From positions 1-64,000 of the forward strand of contig NZ_SSMX01000024.1 in assembly GCF_004799515.1 (NCBI RefSeq): 64,000 nt of DNA, written 5' to 3'. Both the position numbers and the translations under genes were made by a program. This DNA comes from Phenylobacterium sp. (GTDB taxonomy: Bacteria > Pseudomonadota > Alphaproteobacteria > Caulobacterales > Caulobacteraceae). A model generated the notes under the pieces. That model saw only the letters and a program-made list of their open reading frames with translations. It was not told where the DNA came from and did not search any database. Shown piece by piece: positions 23,143 through 31,977 of the stretch; position 1 is the stretch's first letter, and the number at the start of each line of letters is the position of its first letter.

Positions 23143-24660
23143 ATGGCCGAAGACAAACCCGACCTCGCCGCCGCCAGCTTCGGGACGACCACCGCGCCGG
23201 AGATGATCTCCCTGGGCGCGAAGCTGAGGCAGCACGCGACCTTCCAGCCCAATGCGCCTGCGGTGAGCTGCGGGCCGGCCAGCCTGACCTACGCCGAGCT
23301 GCACCGCCGGACGAACCGGCTGGCGCGCGGCCTGCAGGCGTTGGGCGTCAAGCACGGCGACCTGGTGACGCTGGGCCTGCCGAACGGGGTGGGCTTCGTG
23401 GAGGCCTGCTACGCCATCTGGAAGCTGGGGGCGACGCCGCAGCCGGTCTCCTTCCGCCTGCCGAAGGGCGAGCTGGAGGCGATCGTCGAGCTCGCCAGGA
23501 CGCCCATCGTCATCGCCGACTTCAAGCACGAGATCGACCGGCCGCTGGTCACGGTGGACGACATCGCCGCCAGGTCCTCCGACGATAGGGACCTGCCGGA
23601 CGCGACCGCGCCGATCTCCAAGGCGCCGACCAGCGGCGGCTCGACCGGGCGGCCGAAGCTGATCCTGGCCGGCCAGCCTGGGGTGACCACCAAGGAGACG
23701 CCGGAGATCGGCGGCTGGCGCCTGACGCCCAATTCCATCGCCGTCCTGCCGGCGCCGCTCTACCACAACGCCGGCTTCGGCATGATGATGTCCGCCATCT
23801 CCCAGGGCTGCCACCTGGTGGTGATGCCGCGGTTCGACCCCGAGGCGACCCTGGCCGAGATCGAGGCGCGCAAGGCCACCTGGGTCTATGTCGTGCCGAC
23901 CATGATGAACCGCATCTGGCGGCTGCCGGACGCGGTGCGCGAGCGCTATGACGTCTCGTCGCTGGAGACCCTCTGGCACCTGGCCGCGCCCTGCCCGGCC
24001 TTCCTGAAGGAGGCCTTCATCCGCTGGATCGGGCCGGACAAGGTGATGGAGCTCTACGCCGGCACCGAGGCCCAGGCGATAACCGTCATCACCGGCGCCG
24101 AATGGCTGGAGCACCGAGGCTCGGTCGGCCGGGTGATGATGGGCGAGATGAAGGCGGTGGGCGAGGACGGCCGCGACCTGCCCCCGGGCGAGGTCGGCGA
24201 GATCTACATGCGCCGCCCGGAAGGCGCGCCGCCGACATACAAGTACCTGGGCGCCACCGCCAAGGCCATCGAAGGCGGCTGGGAGAGCCTGGGCGACATC
24301 GGCTGGTTCGACGCCGAGGGCTACCTCTACCTGGCCGACCGGCGCACCGACATGATCCTGGTGGGCGGCTCCAACGTCTATCCGGCCGAGATCGAGGCGG
24401 CGCTGGAGGAGCATCCCCAGGTGCAGTCGGTGGCGGTGATCGGCCTGCCCGACGACGACCTCGGCAACATCATCCACGCCATCGTCCAGACCAAGGGGAC
24501 GGTGAGCCCAGAGGATCTTAAAGCCCATCTGGCCGACCGCCTGGTCAGCTACAAGCAGCCGCGCACCTACGAGTTCGTCGACGAGCCCCTGCGCGACGAC
24601 GCCGGCAAGGTGCGCCGCTCGGCTCTGCGCGACGCACGGCTGAAGACGGAAGAGGCCTGA
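23143..24660 (+). CDS. AMP-dependent acyl-CoA synthetase (ligase)
   Basis: A 505-residue ANL-superfamily ligase. The P-loop-like motif is APTSGGSTGRPKLI near residue 163. ELYAGTEAQ follows near 305, the GDIGWFDAEGYLYLADRRTD hinge near 385, and GKVRRSALR near the end holds the catalytic lysine (K) of the C-terminal domain. Overall it is close to bile-acid or steroid-type CoA ligases. It activates a carboxylic acid to acyl-AMP and acyl-CoA. It is the first of three closely spaced genes (14 and 2 bases apart) with the thiolase-like and DUF35 proteins, so it likely supplies their CoA substrate. Confidence 0.9.
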   Translation: MAEDKPDLAAASFGTTTAPEMISLGAKLRQHATFQPNAPAVSCGPASLTYAELHRRTNRLARGLQALGVKHGDLVTLGLPNGVGFVEACYAIWKLGATPQPVSFRLPKGELEAIVELARTPIVIADFKHEIDRPLVTVDDIAARSSDDRDLPDATAPISKAPTSGGSTGRPKLILAGQPGVTTKETPEIGGWRLTPNSIAVLPAPLYHNAGFGMMMSAISQGCHLVVMPRFDPEATLAEIEARKATWVYVVPTMMNRIWRLPDAVRERYDVSSLETLWHLAAPCPAFLKEAFIRWIGPDKVMELYAGTEAQAITVITGAEWLEHRGSVGRVMMGEMKAVGEDGRDLPPGEVGEIYMRRPEGAPPTYKYLGATAKAIEGGWESLGDIGWFDAEGYLYLADRRTDMILVGGSNVYPAEIEAALEEHPQVQSVAVIGLPDDDLGNIIHAIVQTKGTVSPEDLKAHLADRLVSYKQPRTYEFVDEPLRDDAGKVRRSALRDARLKTEEA

Positions 24661-24674
24661 CCCGGGGAGCGGCC

Positions 24675-25850
24675 ATGAGCATCAAGGGCAAGGCCTACAT
24701 CATGGGCGCGTTCGAGCATCCGCTGCGCGACGCGCCGGACAAGACGACGCCGCAGCTGCACGCCGAATGCGCCAGGGGCGCGCTGGCCGACGCGGGGCTC
24801 ACGAAGGACGACATCGACGGCTATTTCTGCGCCGGCGACGCCCCGGGGTTCGGCGCGCTTTCCATGATCGACTACATGGGGCTGAAGAACGTCCGCCACC
24901 TGGACTCCACCGAGACCGGCGGCTCGTCCTACATCGTCCATGTGGGCCACGCGGCGGAGGCGATCGCGGCGGGCAAGTGCTCCGTGGCCCTGATCACGCT
25001 CGCCGGCCGGCCCCGACAGGCGCGTGGCGCCGGCGGGCGCGGCGGCGGCTTCGGCGAGCCGGCGCCGGAGGCGGGATTCGAGAACATCTACGGCGGCTCG
25101 ACCCACAACACCTACGGCATGTGCGCCATGCGGCACATGTACGAGTACGGCACGACCAGCGAACAGCTGGCCTGGATCAAGGTCGCGGCCAGCCATCACG
25201 CCCAGTGGAACGAGCACGCCTTCCTGCGCGACGTGGTCACCGTCGAGGATGTCATCAGCTCACGGATGATATCCGATCCGCTGCATCTGCTCGACTGCTG
25301 CGTCGTGACCGACGGCGGCGGCGCGCTGATCGTCACCAGCCCGGAAATCGCCAGAAGCCTGAACCGGCCGAAGGTGCGGGTGATGGGCGCAGGCGAGGCG
25401 CCGAAGGGCCCGCGCGGCGGGCTCGATCTGGACCTGACCCACTCGGGCGCCGTCTGGTCCGGACCGAAGGCTTTCGGAGAAGCCGGCGTAACGCCCGCGG
25501 ACATTAAATATGCCTCGATCTACGACAGTTTCACCATCACCGTCCTGATGCAGATCGAAGACCTGGGCTTCTGCGCCAAGGGCGAGGGCGGAAGGTTCGT
25601 GTCCGACGGGAACCTGATCTCCGGCGTCGGCAAGCTGCCGTTCAACACCGACGGCGGCGGCCTGTGCAACAACCACCCCACCAACCGCGGCGGCATCACC
25701 AAGGTGATCGAGGCGGTGCGCCAGCTGCGCGGCGAGGCGCACCCGAAAGTGCAGGTCCCGAACTGCGACCTGGCCATCGCCCACGGCACGGGCGGCTCGC
25801 TGGGCACGCGCCACGGCTCGGCGACGGTGATCCTGGAACGGGAGGCCTGA
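24675..25850 (+). CDS. Thiolase-like protein lacking the catalytic cysteine (probable acyl-CoA aldolase subunit)
   Basis: A 391-residue thiolase-fold protein (IDGYFCAGDAPGFG near 48, YDSFTITVLMQIEDLGF near 280, HGTGGSLGTRHGSA near the C-terminus). Where classical thiolases have the nucleophilic Cys loop, this protein reads DSTETGGSSYIVHVGHA (residues 77-93), with no cysteine. That feature and the directly following DUF35 gene match the Ltp2-type retro-aldolases of steroid side-chain degradation, which need a DUF35 partner. It would then cleave a beta-hydroxyacyl-CoA rather than do Claisen thiolysis. Annotation pipelines would call it acetyl-CoA acetyltransferase; I rate the aldolase role as likely but unproven. 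ATG 24675 follows GGGGAGC. Confidence 0.8.
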   Translation: MSIKGKAYIMGAFEHPLRDAPDKTTPQLHAECARGALADAGLTKDDIDGYFCAGDAPGFGALSMIDYMGLKNVRHLDSTETGGSSYIVHVGHAAEAIAAGKCSVALITLAGRPRQARGAGGRGGGFGEPAPEAGFENIYGGSTHNTYGMCAMRHMYEYGTTSEQLAWIKVAASHHAQWNEHAFLRDVVTVEDVISSRMISDPLHLLDCCVVTDGGGALIVTSPEIARSLNRPKVRVMGAGEAPKGPRGGLDLDLTHSGAVWSGPKAFGEAGVTPADIKYASIYDSFTITVLMQIEDLGFCAKGEGGRFVSDGNLISGVGKLPFNTDGGGLCNNHPTNRGGITKVIEAVRQLRGEAHPKVQVPNCDLAIAHGTGGSLGTRHGSATVILEREA

Positions 25851-25852
25851 AG

Positions 25853-26263
25853 ATGTCGGAAGCTTCCAACGACCCGATGGTTCGGCCCATTCCGGCGCCG
25901 GTGGTCAACCTGGAGACCCAGGCCTTCTGGGACGCCGCCAGGGAAGGCCGGTTCCTGATCAAGCGCTGCGTCGACTGCGGCAAGGCCCACTGGTACCCGC
26001 GCGCCATCTGCCCTTACTGCGCCTCCGGCGAGACCGTGTGGGAGGAGAGTCCCGGCGAGGGGGCGATCTACACCTATTCGGTGATGCGCCGCTCGCAGAC
26101 CGGCCCCTACGCCATCGGCTATGTCACGCTCGACGAGGGCCCGGCGGTCCTGACCAACTTCCTGGGCGTGCCGCCGGACGCGCTTTCCATCGGCCTGCGG
26201 GTCAAGGTGCGCTTCCAGGACACCGACGGCGGGCCGCCCGTACCGGTGTTCGCGCCGATCTAG
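25853..26263 (+). CDS. Zn-ribbon/OB-fold protein (DUF35), aldolase partner
   Basis: A 136-residue protein. The N-terminal rubredoxin-like zinc ribbon has C39-x2-C42 and C53-x2-C56. The C-terminal part, about residues 60-135, is an OB-fold (GAIYTYSVMRRSQTG, YAIGYVTLDEGP, RVKVRFQDTDGG). ATG 25853 lies 2 bases after the thiolase-like stop, preceded by GGAGGCC. DUF35 proteins bind CoA and pair with thiolase-like enzymes, including ChsH2-type subunits with Ltp2. Its tight coupling to a cysteine-less thiolase fold supports a joint enzyme complex. Confidence 0.88.
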   Translation: MSEASNDPMVRPIPAPVVNLETQAFWDAAREGRFLIKRCVDCGKAHWYPRAICPYCASGETVWEESPGEGAIYTYSVMRRSQTGPYAIGYVTLDEGPAVLTNFLGVPPDALSIGLRVKVRFQDTDGGPPVPVFAPI

Positions 26264-26329
26264 GCGCCGCGTCCGATCCGGGCGATGGTCGGTGGACGCC
26301 GCGCCCGGCGCCAGAGCCGGGGGCTCTGA

Positions 26330-27658
26330 ATGGCCATATCCGACGCCAGCGAGCTTGCGCCGCCTGCTCGAGTCCACGCTCATCACGGCGCGGTGGGACT
26401 GCTGGGGGCCATCGGCCTGGTCGCCGGCAGCATGGTGGGCTCCGGCATCTTCCTCCTGCCGGTCAGCCTGGGGGCCATAGGCTCGATCTCCATCCTGGGC
26501 TGGATCGCCGCCACCGCCGCGGCCCTCGCCGTCGCTGGGATGTTCGCCTGGCTGGCGGGCGCAGCCCCGCAGGCCAAGGGCCTGCCGGGCTATGTGGAGG
26601 CGGGCCTGGGGCCCGTCTTCGGCGTGCAGACGGCGACGGCCTACTGGGTGGGCTGCTGGACCGGGATGGTGCCGATCGCCATGGCGGTGGCCGGGGCCGT
26701 AGGCTATCTCGCGCCGGCGCTCGCGGGCCCCGCGCCGCGGCTGATGCTGACCCTGGCCTCGATCTGGCTGAGCGTCGCCGCCGCCTGGATCGGCCCGCGG
26801 GCGGTGGCGCGCGTCGAAGGCGCAACGCTGGCGGTGGGCTTGGCGCCGGTGGCGATCGCCGCCACCCTGGGCTGGCTCGCCTTCCATCCGGGCCTGTTCC
26901 TCGCCGCCTGGAACCCGAAGGGATTGTCCCTGCCCGCGGCGGTGGGCCCCTCGGCGCTCACCGCCTTCTTCGCCTTCCTGGGCGTGGAGTCCGCGGCGGC
27001 CACAGCCGGCGTGGTGCGCGATCCGGCGCGTAATGTCGGCCGCGCCAGCCTGATCGGCGTCGTTGTCGTGGCCGCGCTCTATATCAGCGCCTGCTGTGTG
27101 CTGATGGGCATCCTGCCCGCCAATGCGCTGGCCCGATCGAGCGCCCCCTTCGCCGAGGCGGGCCAGGTGGTGTTCGGCCTGGGCCTGGCCGGCGTGATCG
27201 CGGTCTGCGCCCTGCTGCGGGCTCAGGGCTGCCTCACCGGCTGGGTGCTGGTGACCAGCGAGACCAGCCGCAGCGGCGCCGACGCGGGCGTCTTTCCCCG
27301 CCTCTTCCGCACCCGGCCCGGCGAGCGCGCCTCGGCGATCAACCTGCTTGCCACCGGCGGCCTGATGACCCTGGTGGCCACAGGCACGACCTCGCCCAGC
27401 CTCGGCCAGCAGTTCGCCACCCTCGCCGACGTGAGCGTACTGCTCAGCCTCTACAGCTACACCCTGGCCGGGGGGTCGCTGATCCGGCTGTCGGGAGGCC
27501 TCGCGCCCGCCCGACGGTGGCCCGCAAGGATGACCGCGCTCGCAGCCATTGCCGCCAGCCTGATCCTGATCGCGTCGGGCAAGCCGATCGAGCTCGGCTT
27601 CTGCCTGGTTCCCATCGCGGCGTCAGCGCTGCTGTATCTCTGGCTGCGCCGCCGCTAG
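26330..27658 (+). CDS. APC family amino acid permease
   Basis: A 442-residue membrane transporter with about 12 helices. Helix 1 reads GAIGLVAGSMVGSGIFLLP, the unwound G-S-G binding motif of the APC superfamily, close to the arginine/agmatine antiporter group. A conserved helix 6 segment, FFAFLGVESAAATAGVVRDP, follows near residue 215. Substrate is probably an amino acid or polyamine but cannot be fixed. It stands 66 bases after the DUF35 gene and 33 bases before the Rieske gene, so it may be part of the same transcript. Confidence 0.87.
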   Translation: MAISDASELAPPARVHAHHGAVGLLGAIGLVAGSMVGSGIFLLPVSLGAIGSISILGWIAATAAALAVAGMFAWLAGAAPQAKGLPGYVEAGLGPVFGVQTATAYWVGCWTGMVPIAMAVAGAVGYLAPALAGPAPRLMLTLASIWLSVAAAWIGPRAVARVEGATLAVGLAPVAIAATLGWLAFHPGLFLAAWNPKGLSLPAAVGPSALTAFFAFLGVESAAATAGVVRDPARNVGRASLIGVVVVAALYISACCVLMGILPANALARSSAPFAEAGQVVFGLGLAGVIAVCALLRAQGCLTGWVLVTSETSRSGADAGVFPRLFRTRPGERASAINLLATGGLMTLVATGTTSPSLGQQFATLADVSVLLSLYSYTLAGGSLIRLSGGLAPARRWPARMTALAAIAASLILIASGKPIELGFCLVPIAASALLYLWLRRR

Positions 27659-27691
27659 TCTGCGGCATGGGGCAGGACCTGGGAGAGCGAG

Positions 27692-28711
27692 ATGCTGCGC
27701 GTCGATCTCTATAGCGGCGAGGAGGCGTTCCGGACCGACCGGACGGAGGTGCTGCGGCGGTCCTGGCAGTTCGTCGGCCACACGGCCATGGCGCCCAATC
27801 CCGGCGACTACATCGCCGAGGACGTCGGCGGCGCGCCGGTGGTGGTGGTGCGCAACGCCGAGGGGGCGCTGGCGGCCTTCCACAATGTCTGCCGCCACCG
27901 CGCCGGAGCCCTGGTGGCTGACGGCGCGGGCCATTGCGGCGAGGCCTTCACCTGCCGCTACCACGGCTGGCGCTACAGCCTGGACGGCCGGTTGCGCAAC
28001 GCTGTCGATTTCGGCGCGGCGCCCGGCTTCGATCCGCGCGAGTTCGGCCTGTTCCCCGCGCGGGTGGAGACCTGGCGCGGCCTGGTGTTCGTCAACCTCG
28101 ACCTGGACGCCGCCCCGCTCAGCGAGTCGTTCGCGCCGCTCACCGACCTCGCGCCGTTCCCGGACTTCCCGCTCACCGAGCGCCGCAGCCACCGGCTGGC
28201 CTGCAACTGGAAGACCTATGTCGAGAACTACCTGGAGGGCTATCACCTGCCGATGGTCCATCCGGAGTTCGACGCCGATGTGGTCGTGGCCGACTACCAG
28301 GTCGACATCGAGGGCGAGGTGATCTTCCAGTGGGCGCCGGCGCGCGACGCCTCCGTCTACGCCGGGACCTGGGCGTGGCTGTGGCCCAACCTGGCGATCA
28401 ACACCTACCGCCACGGCTCCATGATCGAGCGCATGACCGCCGTGGGTCCGGAGGAGACGCGCCTCGACTATTTCTACTTCTTCGATCCGGCCCGCGCCGC
28501 CGAGCTGGCGCAGATGTTCGAGGCCTCCGACCGGGTGACCGCGCAGGACAAGCAGGTCTGCGAGGAGGTGCAGCGCAACCTCAGCGCCGGGATCTACCGC
28601 GGCGGCGTGCTGTCGCCGAAGCACGAGCGTGGGGTCGCCTGGTTCCAGGCCCGCATCGCCGACGCGCACGGCGAGCCCGCGCCGGCAAAGCTCGCAACGA
28701 TTTCAGCCTGA
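27692..28711 (+). CDS. Rieske aromatic ring-hydroxylating oxygenase, alpha subunit
   Basis: A 339-residue oxygenase component. The Rieske [2Fe-2S] ligands are C-x-H in NVCRHRAGAL near residue 67 and C-x2-H in FTCRYHGWRYSLDG near 87. The mononuclear iron site is NYLEGYHLPMVHPEF near residue 178. These enzymes hydroxylate aromatic or other activated C-H substrates, using a separate reductase not present here. ATG 27692 follows GGGAGAGCGAG. The gene ends at a repeat element whose distal hairpin forms a terminator. Substrate unknown. Confidence 0.88.
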   Translation: MLRVDLYSGEEAFRTDRTEVLRRSWQFVGHTAMAPNPGDYIAEDVGGAPVVVVRNAEGALAAFHNVCRHRAGALVADGAGHCGEAFTCRYHGWRYSLDGRLRNAVDFGAAPGFDPREFGLFPARVETWRGLVFVNLDLDAAPLSESFAPLTDLAPFPDFPLTERRSHRLACNWKTYVENYLEGYHLPMVHPEFDADVVVADYQVDIEGEVIFQWAPARDASVYAGTWAWLWPNLAINTYRHGSMIERMTAVGPEETRLDYFYFFDPARAAELAQMFEASDRVTAQDKQVCEEVQRNLSAGIYRGGVLSPKHERGVAWFQARIADAHGEPAPAKLATISA

Positions 28712-28730
28712 CCGCGGCGACGACGTAGAT

Positions 28731-28846
28731 GCTCCCCCTCAGGGGGAGCTCTCAGCGAAGCTGACTGAGGGGGTTCAAGCCCACGACGCCGGAGGTGAAA
28801 CCCCTCCGGCGCTTCGCGCCACCTCCCCCTGAAGGGGAGGATTTTT
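28731..28846. repeat. Intergenic palindromic element of the CTCCCCCT type
   Basis: A 116-bp element with a hairpin at each end. The left end (28731-28749) is GCTCCCC-CTCAG-GGGGAGC; the right end is CCTCCCC-CTGAA-GGGGAGG. Inside lie further complementary stretches (CTGAGGGGG, CCCCTCCGGCGCTTCGCGCC). Short GC-rich elements with these sequences recur between genes in Caulobacterales as I know them. Copy number cannot be tested here. Confidence 0.7.
28822..28846 (+). terminator. Rho-independent terminator after the Rieske gene
   Basis: A 7-bp stem CCTCCCC (28822-28828), 5-base loop, GGGGAGG (28834-28840), followed directly by ATTTTTA. It is formed from the right end of the palindromic element, 110 bases after the oxygenase stop. 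Confidence 0.65.
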
Positions 28847-28854
28847 AGCGCCGC

Positions 28855-29916
28855 TTACTCTCCGCCGGTCTTGGCGGCGCCGCCGGCTTCGGCCTGCTTC
28901 TTCTCATCGGCGCGGGCGCCGGCCAGCATGCCGGTCAGGGCGTAGTTCCCCTCGTGGCAGGCGTATTCGTAGACCTGGCCCTTGGTGGTGCGCATCTGCA
29001 CCTCGCCGCTGAACGGCGTGGCGTAGACGGTCGGATCCTCCACGGTGAACTGATAGGAGATCGAGTTCGGCCCGATCCGGCGGAAGCGTTCGATCACCTT
29101 CTGGTTCGGCGAGGCGCCGCGCAGCCCTTGTTCGGGACGCATGTTGGTGGTCTCGACCACCAGGGTGTCGCCTTCCCAGTGGCCGACCGAGTCGCCCATC
29201 CAGAGCTTGATGTTCGAGGGGCCATGCTGGGCGTTCAGCCGGATGTGGCGCACGTCGTGGACCATCTCCACGTCGATGGCGATCTCGTCCTTGGTCTGCA
29301 CGATCTGGTAGGTGTTGTTGTACATCAGCGGCAGCATCGGCGGACCGGCCGACGAGCCGAAGGAGAGCAGGCAGCGCTCGCCCAGGCTGAAGCCTTCCGG
29401 ATTGTCGGTGCGGTGCGCCATGCGGGCGCGGGCGGCGGCGGGGTCCGGCGCGCCGGACGCGCGCGGCGGGAACTGGCCGTTGGCCGGCGAGGTGATGATC
29501 GAGGCGCGCTTCTCGCCGTTGATGTCGATCAGCGTGGTGCCGGGATCCTTCCAGCCCTGATTGTAGCCGCAGTTGAAGCCGGAGATGCCGTCCGCGCCAC
29601 AATCGGCGTTCTTCAGGTCCTTGACCGTGGCGTCGGGCGGGGTCGGCGCATCGGCTCGGGCAATCTGGGCGCGGGTGGCGCCCTCCAGTTGGTCGGCTTC
29701 CTGTTTGGTCAGCACGTTCCGGGTGCCGAACTTCGGGTCGCGGGTCAGCGGCGTGATGGTGGCCGTCGTCCAGTTGCCCTGCAGGTCCGGCTGGCCGTAC
29801 GCGGTGCGCGGGGCCGTGTAGGACCCGCCGGCCTGAGCCAGGGCCGCCGAGGCGCTGAGCGAGAGGACGGCGCACGATGCGGCCGCCAGGAAATGGGTGC
29901 GATTGGAAATGGGCAT
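28855..29916 (-). CDS. Uncharacterised exported protein
   Basis: A 353-residue protein with a signal peptide (MPISNRTHFLAAASCAVLSL, cleavage near ALAQ). The mature part starts with AYGQPDLQGNWTTATITPLT and later has GERCLLSFGSSAGPPMLPLM, HVRHIRLNA-like and GDSVGHWEGDTLVVETTNM segments. I have seen this GxPDLQGxW ... W-x-GDTLVV-T pattern in many exported proteins of Caulobacterales and Sphingomonadales, all without a known function. ATG 29916 with GGAGG 10 bases upstream is preferred over TTG 29922. It carries four cysteines that could form disulfides. No function proposed. Confidence 0.75.
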   Translation of the reverse strand: MPISNRTHFLAAASCAVLSLSASAALAQAGGSYTAPRTAYGQPDLQGNWTTATITPLTRDPKFGTRNVLTKQEADQLEGATRAQIARADAPTPPDATVKDLKNADCGADGISGFNCGYNQGWKDPGTTLIDINGEKRASIITSPANGQFPPRASGAPDPAAARARMAHRTDNPEGFSLGERCLLSFGSSAGPPMLPLMYNNTYQIVQTKDEIAIDVEMVHDVRHIRLNAQHGPSNIKLWMGDSVGHWEGDTLVVETTNMRPEQGLRGASPNQKVIERFRRIGPNSISYQFTVEDPTVYATPFSGEVQMRTTKGQVYEYACHEGNYALTGMLAGARADEKKQAEAGGAAKTGGE

Positions 29917-29978
29917 GGCCAAATGTCCTCCGGCCGACTCTTGCCGGTCGGCGCTGCCTACAGAATAGACCGACGCTA

Positions 29979-30530
29979 TCAGATGGGAAGAGCCTCGGCG
30001 ACAAGACGGTCGATAAGGAAGCCGGCCTCGCGCGGGCGCCGGACGCGGTGGGTCTCAAGATGCGCAAGCCGCGGATCGGCCAACATCGCCTCATAGGCCG
30101 CGCGGCGGCGGCGAAAGGTGTCCCAGGCCCAGCGGATCGGATGGTCCTTGTCCAGCCAGCGGCGGACGTCCTCACGGTTGCCGGTGCCCTCCCAGAGCTC
30201 GTCGCGGGCGATGGCGCGGACCACCGAGCGGCGGATCACCCGCGCCATGACCACCGGCCGCGTGTAATCCAGCCAGACGAGGTGGGTGGCGCGCGCCAGG
30301 AAGAGGTCGCGCACGGCGGAGTAATTGCCGCAGGCGGTCCAGGCCTCGGCGGCGATCGACGCCCGCACCCGGCCGCGCAGCTTTTCGGGGTCAACCTGGC
30401 TGAGGTTGGTCCAGCCGGGGTCCCAGTTCAGGGCGTCCTGCTCGATGTGCGGCGCGCCGATGCGCTCGGCGAGGCGCCGGGCGAACGTCGACTTGCCCGA
30501 CCCCGTCGAGCCCATGACCAGGACGCGCAC
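29979..30530 (-). CDS. P-loop NTPase, adenylate kinase/topology-modulation-like
   Basis: A 183-residue nucleoside-kinase-like ATPase. Walker A is at residues 7-14 (GSTGSGKS), followed by ARRLAERIGAPHIEQDAL. A lid-like basic region, RPVVMARVIRRSVVRAI, lies near residue 95. This is the FlaR/topology-modulation type of small P-loop kinase, with unknown substrate. It starts 7 bases after the CoA-transferase stop, so it is probably translated from the same message. Confidence 0.75.
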   Translation of the reverse strand: MRVLVMGSTGSGKSTFARRLAERIGAPHIEQDALNWDPGWTNLSQVDPEKLRGRVRASIAAEAWTACGNYSAVRDLFLARATHLVWLDYTRPVVMARVIRRSVVRAIARDELWEGTGNREDVRRWLDKDHPIRWAWDTFRRRRAAYEAMLADPRLAHLETHRVRRPREAGFLIDRLVAEALPI

Positions 30531-30537
30531 GACGGGC

Positions 30538-31785
30538 TCACGCGGGTTCGTCTTCGCCGAGGCCGACGCCGAACTCGGCCAGCACCTCCTCGGTGTGCTC
30601 GCCCAGCCGGGGCGGGTGGCGCCGGATGTTGGCGGGCGAGCCCGCGAACTTCACCGGCGGCCGGATCTGCTTGTAGGCCCCGCAGTCGGGATGGTCGTAG
30701 TGCTCGAAGAAGCCGACGGCGGCCAGGTGCGGGTCCGCCTCCAGCTCATCCAGGCGGTTGGTGCGCACCACCGGGATCGACAGGGGCTTCAGGAGCGCGA
30801 GCCATTCCTCGGTGGTCTTGGTCCCGGTGACCGTTTCCACCAGGCCGTAGAGCTCGTGGGTGTGCTTGGCGCGCGCGGCGTAGTCGGAGAAGCGCGGGTC
30901 CTTCGCCAGGCTGTCGCCCCAGCCGGCCACCTCGAAGAACTGGTCCCACTGCTTGTCCGTGTACGGCAGGAGGCCGATGTAGCCATCCGCGGTCTTGAAC
31001 GGCTTGCGGTTGGGATTGACGACCCGCGGATAGCCCCATTGGCCCAGCGCCGGTTCGAAGGTGTGGTCGTAGAGGTGCTCGACCAGCAGGAAGCTGGTGA
31101 CGCATTCCAGCATCGGCACCTCGACGAACTGGCCCTCGCCGGTGCGCGCCTTGTGCAGCAGGGCCGCGGTCACCGCCTGGGCCATGAAGAGGCCCGAGAC
31201 CTTGTCGGCCACCAGGGTCGGCAGGATGCGCGGTGTGTCGTTGCCGTCCGTACGCGGCAGGACGTCGGCCAGGCCTGAGGCGGACTGGATCAGGTCGTCA
31301 TAGGCCGGCTCGCCCGCATAGGGGCCGTCGGAGCCGTAGCCGGCGGCGTGGACATAGATGATGTCCGGCTTCACCGCCTTCAGGTCCTCATAGCTGAGGC
31401 CCAGGCGCTTCAGCCCCTCGTAGCGCACCGAGGCCGCGAAGACGTCGCAGCTCTCCACCAAGCGCTTCAGCGCCCGTTGCGCGCTGGGCTCTTTCAGGTC
31501 CAGCACGATGGAGCGCTTGTTGCGGTTGATGGTCAGGAAGATGGGTCCGAGGTCGCGCGGCGCGCCCTCCGGGACATGGCCCGGATAACGCATGATGTCG
31601 CCGCCGCCGCCGCGACGGCCGCCGGGGTCCTCGACCTTGATCACATCGGCGCCCTGGTCGGCCAGGATCTGGGTCGCATAGGCGCCGTTGACCACGCTGG
31701 TCAGGTCCAGGATGCGCACGCCGCTGAGCGGCCCCGTCGCCTTGCCGGCCAAGGTCTTGGTCTTCGTCACGTCACGCTTTCCCAC
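30538..31785 (-). CDS. CaiB/BaiF family CoA-transferase
   Basis: A 415-residue class III CoA-transferase. GPLSGVRILDLTSVVNGAYA is at residues 18-37. The catalytic Asp is in the DLIQSASGLA segment near residue 165, and PYTDKQWDQFFEVAG near 255 is typical. It moves CoA between carboxylic acids, complementing the ligase/aldolase genes nearby. The start GTG 31785 is supported by GGGGAGC 6 bases upstream. It is followed 7 bases later by the P-loop kinase gene. Confidence 0.9.
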   Translation of the reverse strand: MGKRDVTKTKTLAGKATGPLSGVRILDLTSVVNGAYATQILADQGADVIKVEDPGGRRGGGGDIMRYPGHVPEGAPRDLGPIFLTINRNKRSIVLDLKEPSAQRALKRLVESCDVFAASVRYEGLKRLGLSYEDLKAVKPDIIYVHAAGYGSDGPYAGEPAYDDLIQSASGLADVLPRTDGNDTPRILPTLVADKVSGLFMAQAVTAALLHKARTGEGQFVEVPMLECVTSFLLVEHLYDHTFEPALGQWGYPRVVNPNRKPFKTADGYIGLLPYTDKQWDQFFEVAGWGDSLAKDPRFSDYAARAKHTHELYGLVETVTGTKTTEEWLALLKPLSIPVVRTNRLDELEADPHLAAVGFFEHYDHPDCGAYKQIRPPVKFAGSPANIRRHPPRLGEHTEEVLAEFGVGLGEDEPA

Positions 31786-31977
31786 TTACCGCTCCCCACG
31801 CCGCTTCCGGTCGTTATGTTCAGCCCAGTCTACAAAGATAGAGCGCGTGACGGGAGAGCCTACGGACTCGAACCCGCCGAAGCGCGTTTCCCGGAGGCGG
31901 TGAGACGCAGGCGTCCGGCGCGCAACATCGGCGTGACGCCAGTACGGCATAGAGGCCCACTAGAGTGGGAGACGACC

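Noticed and set aside
31348..31977. Upstream extension of the DUF6491-like protein
   Set aside because: It is antisense to the CaiB/BaiF gene and would hide the signal peptide that starts at 31978.
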